A stretch of DNA of 64,000 bases from Bacteroidetes bacterium 47-18 (GTDB lineage Bacteria > Bacteroidota > Bacteroidia > Chitinophagales > Chitinophagaceae): NCBI GenBank assembly GCA_001897155.1, contig MKSF01000013.1:248001-312000 (forward strand). The letters run 5' to 3'. The notes below the pieces were generated by a model. That model worked only from the letters and a program-made list of their open reading frames with translations. It did no database searches and had not been told where the DNA came from. Made by a program: the position numbers and the translations under genes. Below are positions 41,319 through 50,576 of this stretch, piece by piece (positions within the stretch are counted from its first letter, which is position 1; every line of letters begins with the position of its first letter).

Positions 41319-42896
41319 TTATTGGAATTGAGGGATCAGGCCTTTAGCGAGATTTACCATTTCATCAATACCATCCTGTGGCAGGTTACCTTTCTTGAAT
41401 TCCTGCAATACATGCGGTAATTTGTTTTCCATTTCCAGCATGAACTGCTCTTCAAACGCTTTTACTTTCTTAACAGGCACCTCTCTTAAGAGATTGTTGG
41501 TACCCAGGTAAATAATAGCGATCTGCTTTTCTACCGGGAAAGGGTTGAACTGGGTTTGCTTCAGAATCTCCACGTTACGGGCACCTTTGTCAATAACCGT
41601 TTTGGTAGCAGCATCCAGGTCACCGCCGAATTTGGAGAAGGCCTCCATCTCGCGGTACAGGGCCTGGTCTAATTTCAGGGTACCGGAAACTTTCTTCATT
41701 GATTTGATCTGCGCGGAACCACCCACACGGCTTACAGAGATACCTACGTTGATGGCAGGACGTATACCGGAGTTGAACAGGTTGGTCTCCAGGAAGATCT
41801 GCCCGTCAGTGATGGAGATCACGTTGGTAGGGATATAAGCGGAAACGTCACCGGCCTGGGTTTCAATGATCGGTAAGGCCGTCAGTGAACCACCACCTTT
41901 TACCAGGTGCTTTATGGACTCAGGAAGATCGTTCATGTTCCTGGCGATCTCGTCATTGTTGATCACTTTCGCAGCTCTTTCCAGTAAACGGGAGTGCAGG
42001 TAGAATACGTCTCCGGGATAAGCCTCACGGCCCGGCGGACGGCGTAACAGCAGGGATACCTCACGGTAAGCCACCGCCTGCTTGGAAAGATCATCATATA
42101 CTACCAGCGCAGGACGGCCGGTATCACGGAAGTACTCCCCGATAGCTGCACCCGCGAACGGCGCGTAGAATTGTAAAGGAGCAGGCTCGGAAGCGGATGC
42201 GGCCACAACGATCGTGTAAGCCATAGCACCGTTATCTTCCAGGGTTTTTAATACCTGAGCCACTGTAGAGGCTTTCTGACCTACCGCTACATATATACAG
42301 TACACCGGTTTGCCGGCTTCGTAAAATTCCTTCTGGTTGATGATGGTATCCAGGCAGATAGCAGTTTTACCGGTACCACGGTCACCGATCACCAGCTCAC
42401 GCTGACCACGGCCGATCGGGATCATAGCATCCACGGCCTTCAGACCTGTCTGCAGCGGCTCTTTTACAGGCTCACGGTAGATAACGCCCGGCGCTTTACG
42501 CTCGATAGGCATTTCATACAGCTCTCCCGTAATAGGACCTTTACCATCAATAGGCTCGCCTAAAGTATTTACCACGCGGCCTACCATACCTTCGCCTACT
42601 TTGATAGAGGCGATACGGCCGGTACGGCGCACTTTGGATCCTTCTTTAATATTTTTGCTGTCACCCATCAGCACCACACCCACATTATCCTCTTCCAGGT
42701 TCAGGGCTATGGCCTGGGTCTTGTCTTCGAACTCAACAAGCTCACCCTGACGAACACCGCCAAGGCCGTAAACACGGGCAATACCGTCACCTATTGTAAG
42801 AACAGTACCTACTTCCTCCAACTCTGCCGAAGCATTGAAGTTGCTTAATTGCTGGCGCAAGATCGCCGATATTTCATCCGGTTTAATTTCAACCAT
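41319..42896 (-). CDS. atpA: F1 ATP synthase subunit alpha
   Basis: A 525-residue subunit of the F1 catalytic head. The non-catalytic nucleotide site has the Walker [10 protein letters not shown] (about residue 171), followed by [12 protein letters not shown]; the [19 protein letters not shown] segment near residue 380 includes the arginine finger. The N-terminal beta-barrel begins at residue 25 with [18 protein letters not shown]. The gene ends the operon and is followed directly by a strong terminator; atpG, which often follows in other bacteria, is not here. It starts 50 bases after atpH. Confidence 0.98.
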   Translation of the reverse strand: MVEIKPDEISAILRQQLSNFNASAELEEVGTVLTIGDGIARVYGLGGVRQGELVEFEDKTQAIALNLEEDNVGVVLMGDSKNIKEGSKVRRTGRIASIKVGEGMVGRVVNTLGEPIDGKGPITGELYEMPIERKAPGVIYREPVKEPLQTGLKAVDAMIPIGRGQRELVIGDRGTGKTAICLDTIINQKEFYEAGKPVYCIYVAVGQKASTVAQVLKTLEDNGAMAYTIVVAASASEPAPLQFYAPFAGAAIGEYFRDTGRPALVVYDDLSKQAVAYREVSLLLRRPPGREAYPGDVFYLHSRLLERAAKVINNDEIARNMNDLPESIKHLVKGGGSLTALPIIETQAGDVSAYIPTNVISITDGQIFLETNLFNSGIRPAINVGISVSRVGGSAQIKSMKKVSGTLKLDQALYREMEAFSKFGGDLDAATKTVIDKGARNVEILKQTQFNPFPVEKQIAIIYLGTNNLLREVPVKKVKAFEEQFMLEMENKLPHVLQEFKKGNLPQDGIDEMVNLAKGLIPQFQ

Positions 42897-42946
42897 GACT
42901 TTATGAATTATGAATGATTAAAATAATATTGTTTCAATTGTATCTT

Positions 42947-43507
42947 TTAGATATCCGCAACATAGATATTTTTGGTAAACTGGCTCTTGACATCCATCAG
43001 GTCCCTTCTTACGGATGCGTCAAAGAGCTTGTCCCCGACCTGCAGCACGAAACCGCCGATCAGATCCGGCTCCACCGTTATATCTATCTCTACTTTACCG
43101 TCCTTCATTTCTGCGGCTACCTTGCCGGCAACCAGGCTTTTCAGCTCTTCATCAATGGGAGCGGCAGTGGTCAGCTTCACAGTATGCACATGGTTCAGTT
43201 TCTTGTATTGCGCTATATATCCTGCTGCTATCTCCGCCAGGTTCGCCTCACGTCCCTTACTGATCAGCAGATCAATGAACATGGTCGTGATCTTTTGCAA
43301 AGCATCTCCGAAAACAGCCTTCAGGATCGCCGCTTTTTTATCTCCTTTGATAATAGGGCTTGCTACAGCGAGCGACAGTTCCCTGCTGGATGCCAACGTC
43401 TTACCGATCAGCTCCATATCAGACAGCACTGCTTCCAGGCTATGGCTCTCCTTAGCGATATCAATCAGGGATTTGGCGTAACGTGATGCTAAACGTGGGT
43501 TTTGCAT
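42947..43507 (-). CDS. atpH: F1 ATP synthase subunit delta
   Basis: A 186-residue stalk subunit (OSCP type). N-terminal RLASRYAKSLIDIAKESHSL, the central TTMFIDLLISKGREANLAEI, and the C-terminal VEPDLIGGFVLQVGDKLFDA are all typical of subunit delta. It links the b-subunit stator to the top of the alpha-beta head. It lies 82 bases after atpF and 50 bases before atpA. Confidence 0.95.
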   Translation of the reverse strand: MQNPRLASRYAKSLIDIAKESHSLEAVLSDMELIGKTLASSRELSLAVASPIIKGDKKAAILKAVFGDALQKITTMFIDLLISKGREANLAEIAAGYIAQYKKLNHVHTVKLTTAAPIDEELKSLVAGKVAAEMKDGKVEIDITVEPDLIGGFVLQVGDKLFDASVRRDLMDVKSQFTKNIYVADI

Positions 43508-43589
43508 ATTATAGTTATGTATTTATAGGGTTCCTGAATAAGACCTGCCGAAACGGGACCGCTCAGGAAAACCCAGGGAAATTAGTTAA

Positions 43590-44090
43590 TTAGTTCAGAG
43601 ATATCTCAGCAGCCAGGGATTTCGCATATTCACGCTGGGCAGAGGCCTCCGCAAATTCTTTACGCAATACCTTCTCCGCTACTTCAATAGCCAGGTTACC
43701 GATCTCATTTTTCACTTCAACCAAAGCTGCATTACGCTGCTGCGCGATCTGGGCATGTGCATTTACCAGGATCTTATCCGCTTCGACCTTAGCCTGCTCT
43801 TTGGCTTCGTTAATGATCTTGTCCTTCGTCTCTTTCGCCTCTTTTAATAACTGGGTACGCTCTTCTCTTGCCTGTGCTAATAATTTTTCATTTTCAGCCT
43901 GCATAGATGCCATTTCAGCTCTTACCTTTTCGGCAGCGGCTATATTATTGGCAATGGTCGTTTCACGCTCAGACAGCATATTCAGTATTGGCTTCCAGGC
44001 AAATTTCTTTAGTATCAGGAACACAATAATAAACGCTACTAAGGTCCAGGCAAACAAACCTAAAGCGGGGGTCAGAATTGATGGTAACAT
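43590..44090 (-). CDS. atpF: F0 ATP synthase subunit b
   Basis: A 166-residue subunit: one N-terminal membrane helix (LFAWTLVAFIIVFLILKKFAW) and a long charged helix of about 120 residues (KAEAD/KEAK-type heptads), forming the peripheral stalk dimer. The KPILNMLSERETTIANNI segment after the helix is typical. Length 166 fits the family (156 in E. coli). Confidence 0.95.
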   Translation of the reverse strand: MLPSILTPALGLFAWTLVAFIIVFLILKKFAWKPILNMLSERETTIANNIAAAEKVRAEMASMQAENEKLLAQAREERTQLLKEAKETKDKIINEAKEQAKVEADKILVNAHAQIAQQRNAALVEVKNEIGNLAIEVAEKVLRKEFAEASAQREYAKSLAAEISLN

Positions 44091-44210
44091 ATTGTTGATT
44101 TACAAAAATTGTATTAAAAAAGATACTGATAATTGTTTTAAAATTTCTGGTAATCCATCGCCCTGTGCTTTGAATTACCAGAATGAGCTTTTCCTAAAGG
44201 CTGTAAATGA

Positions 44211-44507
<297 letters not shown>

Positions 44508-44521
44508 TTACTTTCTAATTA

Positions 44522-45607
44522 TTAATGATGCGCTGCACCTTCAAAGCCATGCGCCTCATCAGGATGATGCGCTTCATCTACCGACTGACCGATAAACACG
44601 GCTGTCAGGTTGGTGAAGATAAAGGCCTGGATAGCAGCTACCAGTAACTCCAGGGCATACATAAACAATGTGAATGCCAGGGATACCGGAGCAAAGCCCC
44701 ATCCCGCCACTTCATTCATCAGCGCAAAGATAAAGATCATTGAAATGATGCTCAGTATGATGATGTGTCCTGCCAGGATATTGGCAAACAGACGGATCAT
44801 TAAGGCTATCGGCTTGATGAACAGGGAAATGATCTCTATAATGGTCAGCAGTATATTGATACCCATAGGTACGCCCGGCGGGTTGAACAGGTGACCCCAG
44901 AAGTGCTTGTTCGCGCTGAACAGCATCACGATGAAGGTAACCAGCGCCAGCGCAGCCGTTACCGCGATATTACCGGTAAAGTTGGCCGCTCCCGGCAGCA
45001 GACCGAGCATATTGTTGATCCATATAAAGAAGAAGAACGTCAGCAGCAAGGGCATAAATCTCATATATTTATGACCGATATTAGGCTTGGCTACTTCGTC
45101 CCTGATGAAAACGATACACATTTCCAGGAAGTTCTGCATACCTTTAGGGGCTACGTGCGCGCCGCTCCTGGTGTATTTCTTAGCTATTGCCAGGAACATC
45201 CACAGCATCAGCGCCACCCCGATCAGCATAGACATTACATTCTTGGTGATCGAAAAGTCCAGGAATGCCTGGCCATCCGCGCGGGTAATGGTGTGCAGGT
45301 GATGATCGGCCTGGTAGCCGTTCACTTCCGCATGACCGTGCTCAAACCTGGAGGACATGAAAATATCCAGTGTTCCCTGCTCCTTATTATATAAGATAAC
45401 AGGCAGCGGAACCGAAACAGGATGGTTATCCCAGTCAAAGAAGTGCCAGTCATAGGCATCCTGTACGTGTCCCAGGATAGTACTGCTTGCATCAAACCCT
45501 GTTTCTTCATGACCTGCTTCGGCATGAGATTCGGCTAATGCAGGTGCAATGCTCCCTAAAGTCATTAAAAAGAATAAAACTATAAATTGCTTAATGCTGT
45601 GTAACAC
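44522..45607 (-). CDS. atpB: F0 ATP synthase subunit a
   Basis: About 361 residues counted from the GTG at 45607. The frame is open to a TTG at 45628, but that codon lies in the predicted -7 promoter box, so the GTG giving a leader of about 12 bases is preferred. An N-terminal signal peptide (FIVLFFLMTLGSIAPALAES) and a long periplasmic domain precede the membrane part, as usual in Bacteroidota. The half-channel helices carry the essential Arg in PIALMIRLFANILAGHII. A His-rich tail ends the protein (HHPDEAHGFEGAAHH). It is the first gene of atpBEFHA. Confidence 0.93.
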   Translation of the reverse strand: MLHSIKQFIVLFFLMTLGSIAPALAESHAEAGHEETGFDASSTILGHVQDAYDWHFFDWDNHPVSVPLPVILYNKEQGTLDIFMSSRFEHGHAEVNGYQADHHLHTITRADGQAFLDFSITKNVMSMLIGVALMLWMFLAIAKKYTRSGAHVAPKGMQNFLEMCIVFIRDEVAKPNIGHKYMRFMPLLLTFFFFIWINNMLGLLPGAANFTGNIAVTAALALVTFIVMLFSANKHFWGHLFNPPGVPMGINILLTIIEIISLFIKPIALMIRLFANILAGHIIILSIISMIFIFALMNEVAGWGFAPVSLAFTLFMYALELLVAAIQAFIFTNLTAVFIGQSVDEAHHPDEAHGFEGAAHH

Positions 45608-45625
45608 CTTTTTCGAAATTTTGTG

Positions 45626-45656
45626 CAAAGGTACGCTGCAAAAAATTCATAACAAA
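45626..45656 (-). promoter_or_regulatory. ATP synthase operon promoter
   Basis: On the minus strand TTTG (45656-45653), 19 bases, TACCTTTG (45633-45626): an exact match to TTTG-N19-TAnnTTTG. Transcription would start near 45619. Confidence 0.8.
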
Positions 45657-45771
45657 GCTGCAAAAAATATTTTTCTTTAATGCCTTGCTAATCGTCCTGC
45701 TGTACGCTCCCCTGCAATGTCAGAAGATAATGAACCGGGCTTTCCCTGCGGCTGAACCGTACTCAAAAAAC

Positions 45772-45812
45772 AAAGACCATCTGACTTTCTGAATGAAAAA
45801 TCAGTGGTCTTT
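45772..45812 (-). terminator. rplM-rpsI-rpsB operon terminator
   Basis: AAAGACCA (45772-45779) pairs with TGGTCTTT (45805-45812), with a second CTGA/TCAG pairing inside. On the minus strand it continues GTTTTTTGAG. Confidence 0.8.
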
Positions 45813-45888
45813 ATTTTATATACATATAGTAGGATGCATTTTAAGTGAGATACGAAAGGAATTCCGTGGGAAAAAGCGTGGTGGAAAA

Positions 45889-46743
45889 CTATTTCTTGGT
45901 TGTTCCTGTTGGTTTACGGGAACGTGAACCTGCTGCGCTTTTCTTAGGAGCGCTTTTCTTGGCACCACCTTCTTCTTCATCCAGATCCAGACCTCTCATT
46001 CTTTCCGTTACTTCTTCTTCCTGCTCTTCTACCTCTGCTTCTTTATTGGCGGCTCTTTCTTCAAGACCTTCCAGGATAGCGGCAGTCAGGTAGTTGGTAA
46101 TGATGGCGATGGATTTTGTAGCGTCATCATTGGACGGGATAGCGAAATCCACCTTGGTAGGATCGGAGTTCGTATCTACCATGGCGAAGGTAGAGATACC
46201 CAGGCGTTTGGCTTCAGACAGCGCGATATGCTCGTGGCTGATATCCACAATGAATAAAGCGGCGGGAGTGCGGTTCATCTGAGCGATACCACCCAGCACT
46301 TTCTCCATTTTATCCTTGGAACGGGTCAGGGTCAGGCGCTCTTTTTTAGTTACGCTGTCCAGGGTACCGTCATTCAGCATTTTCTCAATGCCCTGCATTT
46401 TCTTAACGCTCTTACGGATAGTCTGGAAGTTGGTCAGCATACCACCCAGCCATCTTTCCGTAACATAAGGCATATTCACTTTGCTTGCCGCTTCGGCTAC
46501 GATTTCCTTAGCCTGTTTTTTAGTAGCAACAAACATGATTTTCTTTCCACTCTTAGCGATCTGTTTCAAAGCAGCCGCGGCATCTTCCAGGCCTGCGATA
46601 GTTTTATTCAGGTCTATGATGTGGATACCATTTTTCTCAGTGAAGATAAACGGCAGCATTTTCGGATTCCATTTTTTACGTTGGTGACCAAAGTGAACGC
46701 CCGCTTCAAGTAATTGCTGATGTAATGATTTATTTTCTTCCAT
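45889..46743 (-). CDS. rpsB: Ribosomal protein S2
   Basis: A 284-residue small-subunit protein. Typical segments are LLEAGVHFGHQRKKWNPKM, FIFTEKNGIHIIDLNKT, MFVATKKQAKEIV, VTERWLGGMLTNFQTIRKS and IPSNDDATKSI. A C-terminal extension of about 45 residues is first acidic (EVEEQEEEVTERMRGL) and then Lys/Ser/Arg-rich (KKSAPKKSAAGSRSRKP), longer than E. coli S2. It is the last gene of rplM-rpsI-rpsB; tsf, which usually follows, is not in the window. Confidence 0.97.
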   Translation of the reverse strand: MEENKSLHQQLLEAGVHFGHQRKKWNPKMLPFIFTEKNGIHIIDLNKTIAGLEDAAAALKQIAKSGKKIMFVATKKQAKEIVAEAASKVNMPYVTERWLGGMLTNFQTIRKSVKKMQGIEKMLNDGTLDSVTKKERLTLTRSKDKMEKVLGGIAQMNRTPAALFIVDISHEHIALSEAKRLGISTFAMVDTNSDPTKVDFAIPSNDDATKSIAIITNYLTAAILEGLEERAANKEAEVEEQEEEVTERMRGLDLDEEEGGAKKSAPKKSAAGSRSRKPTGTTKK

Positions 46744-46832
46744 CTTTTGGAATATTGAATAAGTTTTAAAATTATTATTTTTTCAACTGCCGGCCCGTAT
46801 ACGCATTCCGCTGTCAGGCCGCCAGGCACATA

Positions 46833-47222
46833 TTAACGTTTAGAGAACTGGAAGCTGCGACGAGCACCTGCTTTACCGAATTTCTTACGCTCAACAACAC
46901 GGGGATCGCGTTTCATCAGTCCCGCTTTTTTCAGCTCAGGACGATATTCTGCGTTCAGTTCGCACAGGGAACGCGCAATACCCAATTTGATAGCTTCAGC
47001 CTGTCCTTTTGGACCACCACCTTTCACATTTACTTTCACATCGAACTGGCCTTCCGCTCCGATAGTTTTGAAAGGCAGCTCTACCTGATTCTGTAAATAT
47101 ATAAGTGGAAAGTAATTTTTGTAATCTTTACCGTTTACAGTAATGTTGCCTGCGCCTTTTGACAAGTAAACGCGAGCAACTGCTTCTTTACGGCGACCTA
47201 CATTATTAATTTGTTTTTCCAT
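46833..47222 (-). CDS. rpsI: Ribosomal protein S9
   Basis: A 129-residue small-subunit protein: NNVGRRKEAVARVYLSKGAG at the start, then GGGPKGQAEAIKLGIARSL and the basic C-terminal tail GLMKRDPRVVERKKFGKAGA, RRSFQFSKR, whose end contacts tRNA in the P site. It lies 37 bases after rplM and 89 bases before rpsB. Confidence 0.97.
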   Translation of the reverse strand: MEKQINNVGRRKEAVARVYLSKGAGNITVNGKDYKNYFPLIYLQNQVELPFKTIGAEGQFDVKVNVKGGGPKGQAEAIKLGIARSLCELNAEYRPELKKAGLMKRDPRVVERKKFGKAGARRSFQFSKR

Positions 47223-47259
47223 TGTATTAAAATATCTATAAACCTATACAGGTGATGAA

Positions 47260-47709
47260 TTAAAATTTGAATTCTTTTGGTTTCTGAGCTGTGTGAGGAT
47301 GCTCTGCGCCTTCGTACACAAATAATTTTTTGTACATAGCACGACCCAGGCGGTTTTTAGGCAACATACCCTTTACGGCACGCTCAATGACGTGGTTAGG
47401 ACGACGGCCCAACAAATCCTTTGCTTTCTCGATTTTCTGACCACCCTGGTAGCCGGAGTAGTTCTGGTATTCTTTCTGGTCTAATTTTTTACCGGAAAAA
47501 GAGATCTTCGCAGAGTTGATCACGATTACATAATCTCCGCAATCGAAGTGAGGCGTGTAATAAGCTTTGTTTTTACCGCGTAATACAGCTGCAACTTTAG
47601 AAGCAAAACGGCCTAAAGGCTGGTTAGTAGCGTCTGCAACATACCAATCACGCACAACGATCTTATCGTTTGCGGATATTGTTCTGTAGCTTAATTGATT
47701 AAGTGACAT
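47260..47709 (-). CDS. rplM: Ribosomal protein L13
   Basis: A 149-residue large-subunit protein from the ATG at 47709 (MSLNQLSYRTISAND); the frame is open to 47763 but that is longer than L13 and not needed. Family segments are VVRDWYVADATNQPLGRFAS, then HFDCGDYVIVINS and the VKGMLPKNRLGRAMYKKL signature. The leader of about 86 bases between promoter and start could hold autoregulation. First gene of the operon. Confidence 0.96.
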   Translation of the reverse strand: MSLNQLSYRTISANDKIVVRDWYVADATNQPLGRFASKVAAVLRGKNKAYYTPHFDCGDYVIVINSAKISFSGKKLDQKEYQNYSGYQGGQKIEKAKDLLGRRPNHVIERAVKGMLPKNRLGRAMYKKLFVYEGAEHPHTAQKPKEFKF

Positions 47710-47801
47710 TTGAATGTATCTTTTTGCTTTATTGATAAATATCTTTTCATAAGCCGGCAACATATTATTATTTCAACAAAAATGTACCGGATTTGAGACC
47801 G

Positions 47802-47833
47802 CAAAATTATAACTACTTCGGATAGCTACCAAA
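47802..47833 (-). promoter_or_regulatory. Ribosomal operon promoter
   Basis: On the minus strand TTTG (47833-47830), 20 bases, TAATTTTG (47809-47802): a near-ideal Bacteroidota promoter. Transcription would start near 47795, giving a leader of about 86 bases before rplM. Confidence 0.8.
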
Positions 47834-48136
47834 CATTTCGGAACATTTTTTACAAACATCCTCACAAAATATTGATTTTCAATAAAATTTTTGCCCAAAA
47901 GTTTTCAACACCAGGTATCGGAGCATTATTAGGGAATGGGAAATATTCAGGAGTATAAACCGGTGAAACGCATCACCAACAGAGGGATAACATTCATTTA
48001 CGTTCAATAGGCAGCGGACAGGCAAAAAATGCTGCAGCTACAGTCCCGGATCAGCCGGGGCATATCATTTCCACCCTTCGACAGGCTCAGGGTGGCAATG
48101 CAGTCCGGCCTGTGGTATCATACCGGGCCTGTAATT
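47834..48136. other. Intergenic region with a palindromic repeat
   Basis: About 300 non-coding bases. The one clear structure is CCACCCT/AGGGTGG (48071-48077 and 48089-48095) around TTCGACAGGCTC, a palindrome of the common CCCTTCGACAxGCTCAGGG type found dispersed in many bacterial genomes. Confidence 0.55.
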
Positions 48137-48703
48137 TTAATGTCTTTGCCGGCTTCTTAATACACTATCTGTCCACAGGTTCTGCTCTTCCACAGATCGC
48201 TGCCTGTAATAGCGTGCCAGGGAATCATAGCTTAAATCCTGTCCTCTTAAAAAGCCAACGTGCGCATAGTCCAGGTTTTTTTTCAAAGGAATTATCTGGG
48301 TGTACATATTCTCTGCCTGCTGATCATATTGCTGCCTGGTAAAATAAATGATCTCATTGTCCACATTCAGAAGTACCTTGAGAGCAGGCAGATCGGCCTG
48401 CTCCTCAATGTTACAACGGTCATAAAGATATATTGTATCCCCTGCACAAAAATATCTGCCTGCTTCCCTGACCTGGTTGTCACAAAATCCCATTACATAC
48501 GTATTATCTTCTCTTAAATACAGCATTGCAACAGGAGCCCGGAACACCCTGCCCTGCAAATCCATTTCAACCTTTACCCTATCCATAATATTCAGCTTAC
48601 ACGTTGTATATATTCCCGGATAAGACGTACCCGACCGGGCTGTCATTTCCCTTTCCCTGCAGGCGCACCATAACAATAAGTAAAAAAAGAAAACGTATCT
48701 CAT
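48137..48703 (-). CDS. Lipoprotein of unknown function
   Basis: A 188-residue protein from the ATG at 48703 (MRYVFFFYLLLWCACRERE); an ATG at 48715 adds four residues. The lipobox is LLWCAC. The mature part has MDLQGRVFRAPVAMLYLRED, a DTIYLYDRCNIEE segment and a basic, Tyr/Arg-rich C-terminus. No family recognised. It lies one base after the stop of the next lipoprotein gene, so the two form an operon. Confidence 0.7.
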   Translation of the reverse strand: MRYVFFFYLLLWCACREREMTARSGTSYPGIYTTCKLNIMDRVKVEMDLQGRVFRAPVAMLYLREDNTYVMGFCDNQVREAGRYFCAGDTIYLYDRCNIEEQADLPALKVLLNVDNEIIYFTRQQYDQQAENMYTQIIPLKKNLDYAHVGFLRGQDLSYDSLARYYRQRSVEEQNLWTDSVLRSRQRH

Positions 48704-48704
48704 A

Positions 48705-49366
48705 TCAATTTTCAATTATGCTAAGAATATGCGCAGCATCCTTTCCTGTAAAATAATCCAGATCTCCCTGAATATTATCTAAATATTGAATTATTAAGGT
48801 ATCTGTAGTATGAAATCTAAAATCCGCTAAGAACATCTCTGCTTTACTTTTCATATCTTCATCAACAGGTATATTCGTAGGATCACCATTTCTAATCTTA
48901 TTAATAACCGCTAATAAATCTACGCCAAATTGCAAATAATCAAGATAAGTACTTGCATTTATCATATTATTTTCAATAGCAATACGGCTCAATTCATAAT
49001 AATAAGTTATATACCACTGACCCATTGTAGAATTTATAAGAAAAGAGTCTCGTAAAACATACATAGCATTTTTATTATTTAATTGCTGTGTTGTAATGTC
49101 TGACACATAAGACAGAGCTTCAGTTTCACTGCAATCATCATTTGGAATACAATCTCTGCCTTGGCAATGAAAAGTATTATTTGAAGATGTCCCACACCCT
49201 TTACAATAATTAGCACCAGAAAAATCATCATTTAGATATGGAGTTGCTGGTTGAAATCCCATCATCAATTTCACGTTATCCCAATACGAATAATTTTTAA
49301 TTTTTGAGCAAGCATTAATGGTTAGAATAAAAAAATGACTAAGATTAAATAGATATATCTCTTCAT
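48705..49366 (-). pseudogene. Lipoprotein gene with a one-base frameshift in its signal peptide
   Basis: A downstream frame (usable from a GTG at 49274) encodes 189 residues with no export signal. Upstream, an ATG at 49366 reads MKRYIYLILVIFLF and stops. One additional base in the A-run 49329-49335 (seven A, eight needed) would join them as MKRYIYLILVIFFILTINAC and then SKIKNYSYWDNVKLMMGF: a perfect lipoprotein signal peptide and lipobox (TINAC). The mature protein begins with Cys-rich FSGANYCKGCGTSSNN and is then helical. No family known. Codon use is AT-rich compared with neighbours. The missing base may be phase variation, decay or a sequencing error. Confidence 0.8.
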
Positions 49367-49515
49367 GATTACAAGGTTTGGGTTTAAAAAATTAATTAAT
49401 ACTAAAATAATAATATTTATAAAAATAAAAAATATCATTATTTAATAATAGATTTTTTTGTATTCCAACCGGGCAAGCCTTATAAAATAATCTCCCTATT
49501 TTTACCGCAAAAACG

Positions 49516-50067
49516 ATGTCCTACTGTTCCTTTATAAGCACCATGCAACCCGAAGCAAGAAAAGCCCTGCATCAAAACTACCACGATAACCATTACGGCT
49601 TTCCTATCCATAATGACGATGAGCTGTTCGGTCGCCTGCTTATGGAGATCAACCAGGCCGGCCTGAGCTGGGAAACCATCCTGAAAAAAGAAGCAGCCTT
49701 CAGGGAGGCCTACAGCAATTTCCGCATTGCCGAAGTAGCCGCCTATACCGACAAGGACAGAGAAAGGTTGCTGCAGGATGCCGGCATTATAAGAAACCGG
49801 CTCAAGATCAATGCCGCCATCGAAAATGCGAAAACCATCCTGCTGCTCCGGGAGCAATACGGCTCCTTTGCAGGGTGGCTGGACCACCATCATCCCCTGT
49901 CTAAAGACGCCTGGGTAAAGCTGTTCAAAAAGACCTTCCGGTTTACCGGCGGTGAGATAGTAGGAGAATTCCTGATGAGCACCGGCTATCTCAAAGGTGC
50001 CCATTCGGAAGATTGCCCCGTATATCAACAAGTGCTGAAAGCAGCGCCCAGGTGGATGACCACATAA
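49516..50067 (+). CDS. tag: DNA-3-methyladenine glycosylase I
   Basis: A 183-residue base-excision repair enzyme of the Tag family (HhH fold). It opens with Cys4 (MSYCSF), then YHDNHYGFPIHNDDELFGRL, EINQAGLSWETILKKEAAFR and LLQDAGIIRNRLKINAAIEN; the C-terminal HSEDCPVY supplies the remaining His/Cys of the zinc site that anchors the N- and C-termini in Tag. It excises 3-methyladenine from alkylated DNA. It is a single gene, divergent from the lipoprotein pair; the AT-rich gap before it shows no clear promoter. Confidence 0.94.
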   Translation: MSYCSFISTMQPEARKALHQNYHDNHYGFPIHNDDELFGRLLMEINQAGLSWETILKKEAAFREAYSNFRIAEVAAYTDKDRERLLQDAGIIRNRLKINAAIENAKTILLLREQYGSFAGWLDHHHPLSKDAWVKLFKKTFRFTGGEIVGEFLMSTGYLKGAHSEDCPVYQQVLKAAPRWMTT

Positions 50068-50149
50068 GCACCTTACCTGCTCCCCGGAGCACACTCACCT
50101 CCAGTTTTTCTTCCTTAAATACCCACTCCGCTTTTTATTTTATAAGACC

Positions 50150-50305
50150 GTCTGAAAGGTCGTCATTCGATCGGAACGAAATGTAGCCGGGAACTATGCT
50201 CAACGAGCTCAATCTGACTTATTGCGTATGAGGTTTTGCTTCGCAAGGGAATAGTTCCTCCATTTCGCTACGCTCCGCACGGAATGGCTAAGGTATTTTT
50301 CAGAC
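50150..50305. repeat. 156-bp palindromic element with terminal inverted repeats
   Basis: The ends are GTCTGAAA (50150-50157) and TTTCAGAC (50298-50305). Inside, GGAACTAT and ATAGTTCC are also complementary, and further partial pairings suggest a large cruciform. There is no open frame. It may be a miniature (MITE-like) or REP-like element. It lies in a 509-base gap between tag and the T9SS cargo gene; the rest of the gap is AT-rich and carries the promoter box below. Confidence 0.65.
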
Positions 50306-50467
50306 ATCCTCCTTTTCCTTGCCTCTCTTTTTACACCGAAGTGTAAATTACTAATAAGCAAGCAGTTACTGCCGGGGCTGCCAGAGCTTAATATCCCCGT
50401 AATATTACCGGGGTATTACCATTCCATTAATTGTAATATACGGCCCCGGACGGGTCGTATTCTCTTC

Positions 50468-50475
50468 TATTTTTG
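50468..50475 (+). promoter_or_regulatory. Predicted -7 box of the T9SS cargo gene
   Basis: TATTTTTG, exact TAnnTTTG; transcription near 50482 would give a leader of about 95 bases. The -33 side is weak. Confidence 0.5.
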
Positions 50476-50576
50476 TATCAGCATTTTAAAAAAAGCAGAC
50501 AGATCACCTTTTAATCTTCCAACATAAAAAGACGCATACAACAGCTTTTTTCCGAAAAACATATACAAATATTTTT

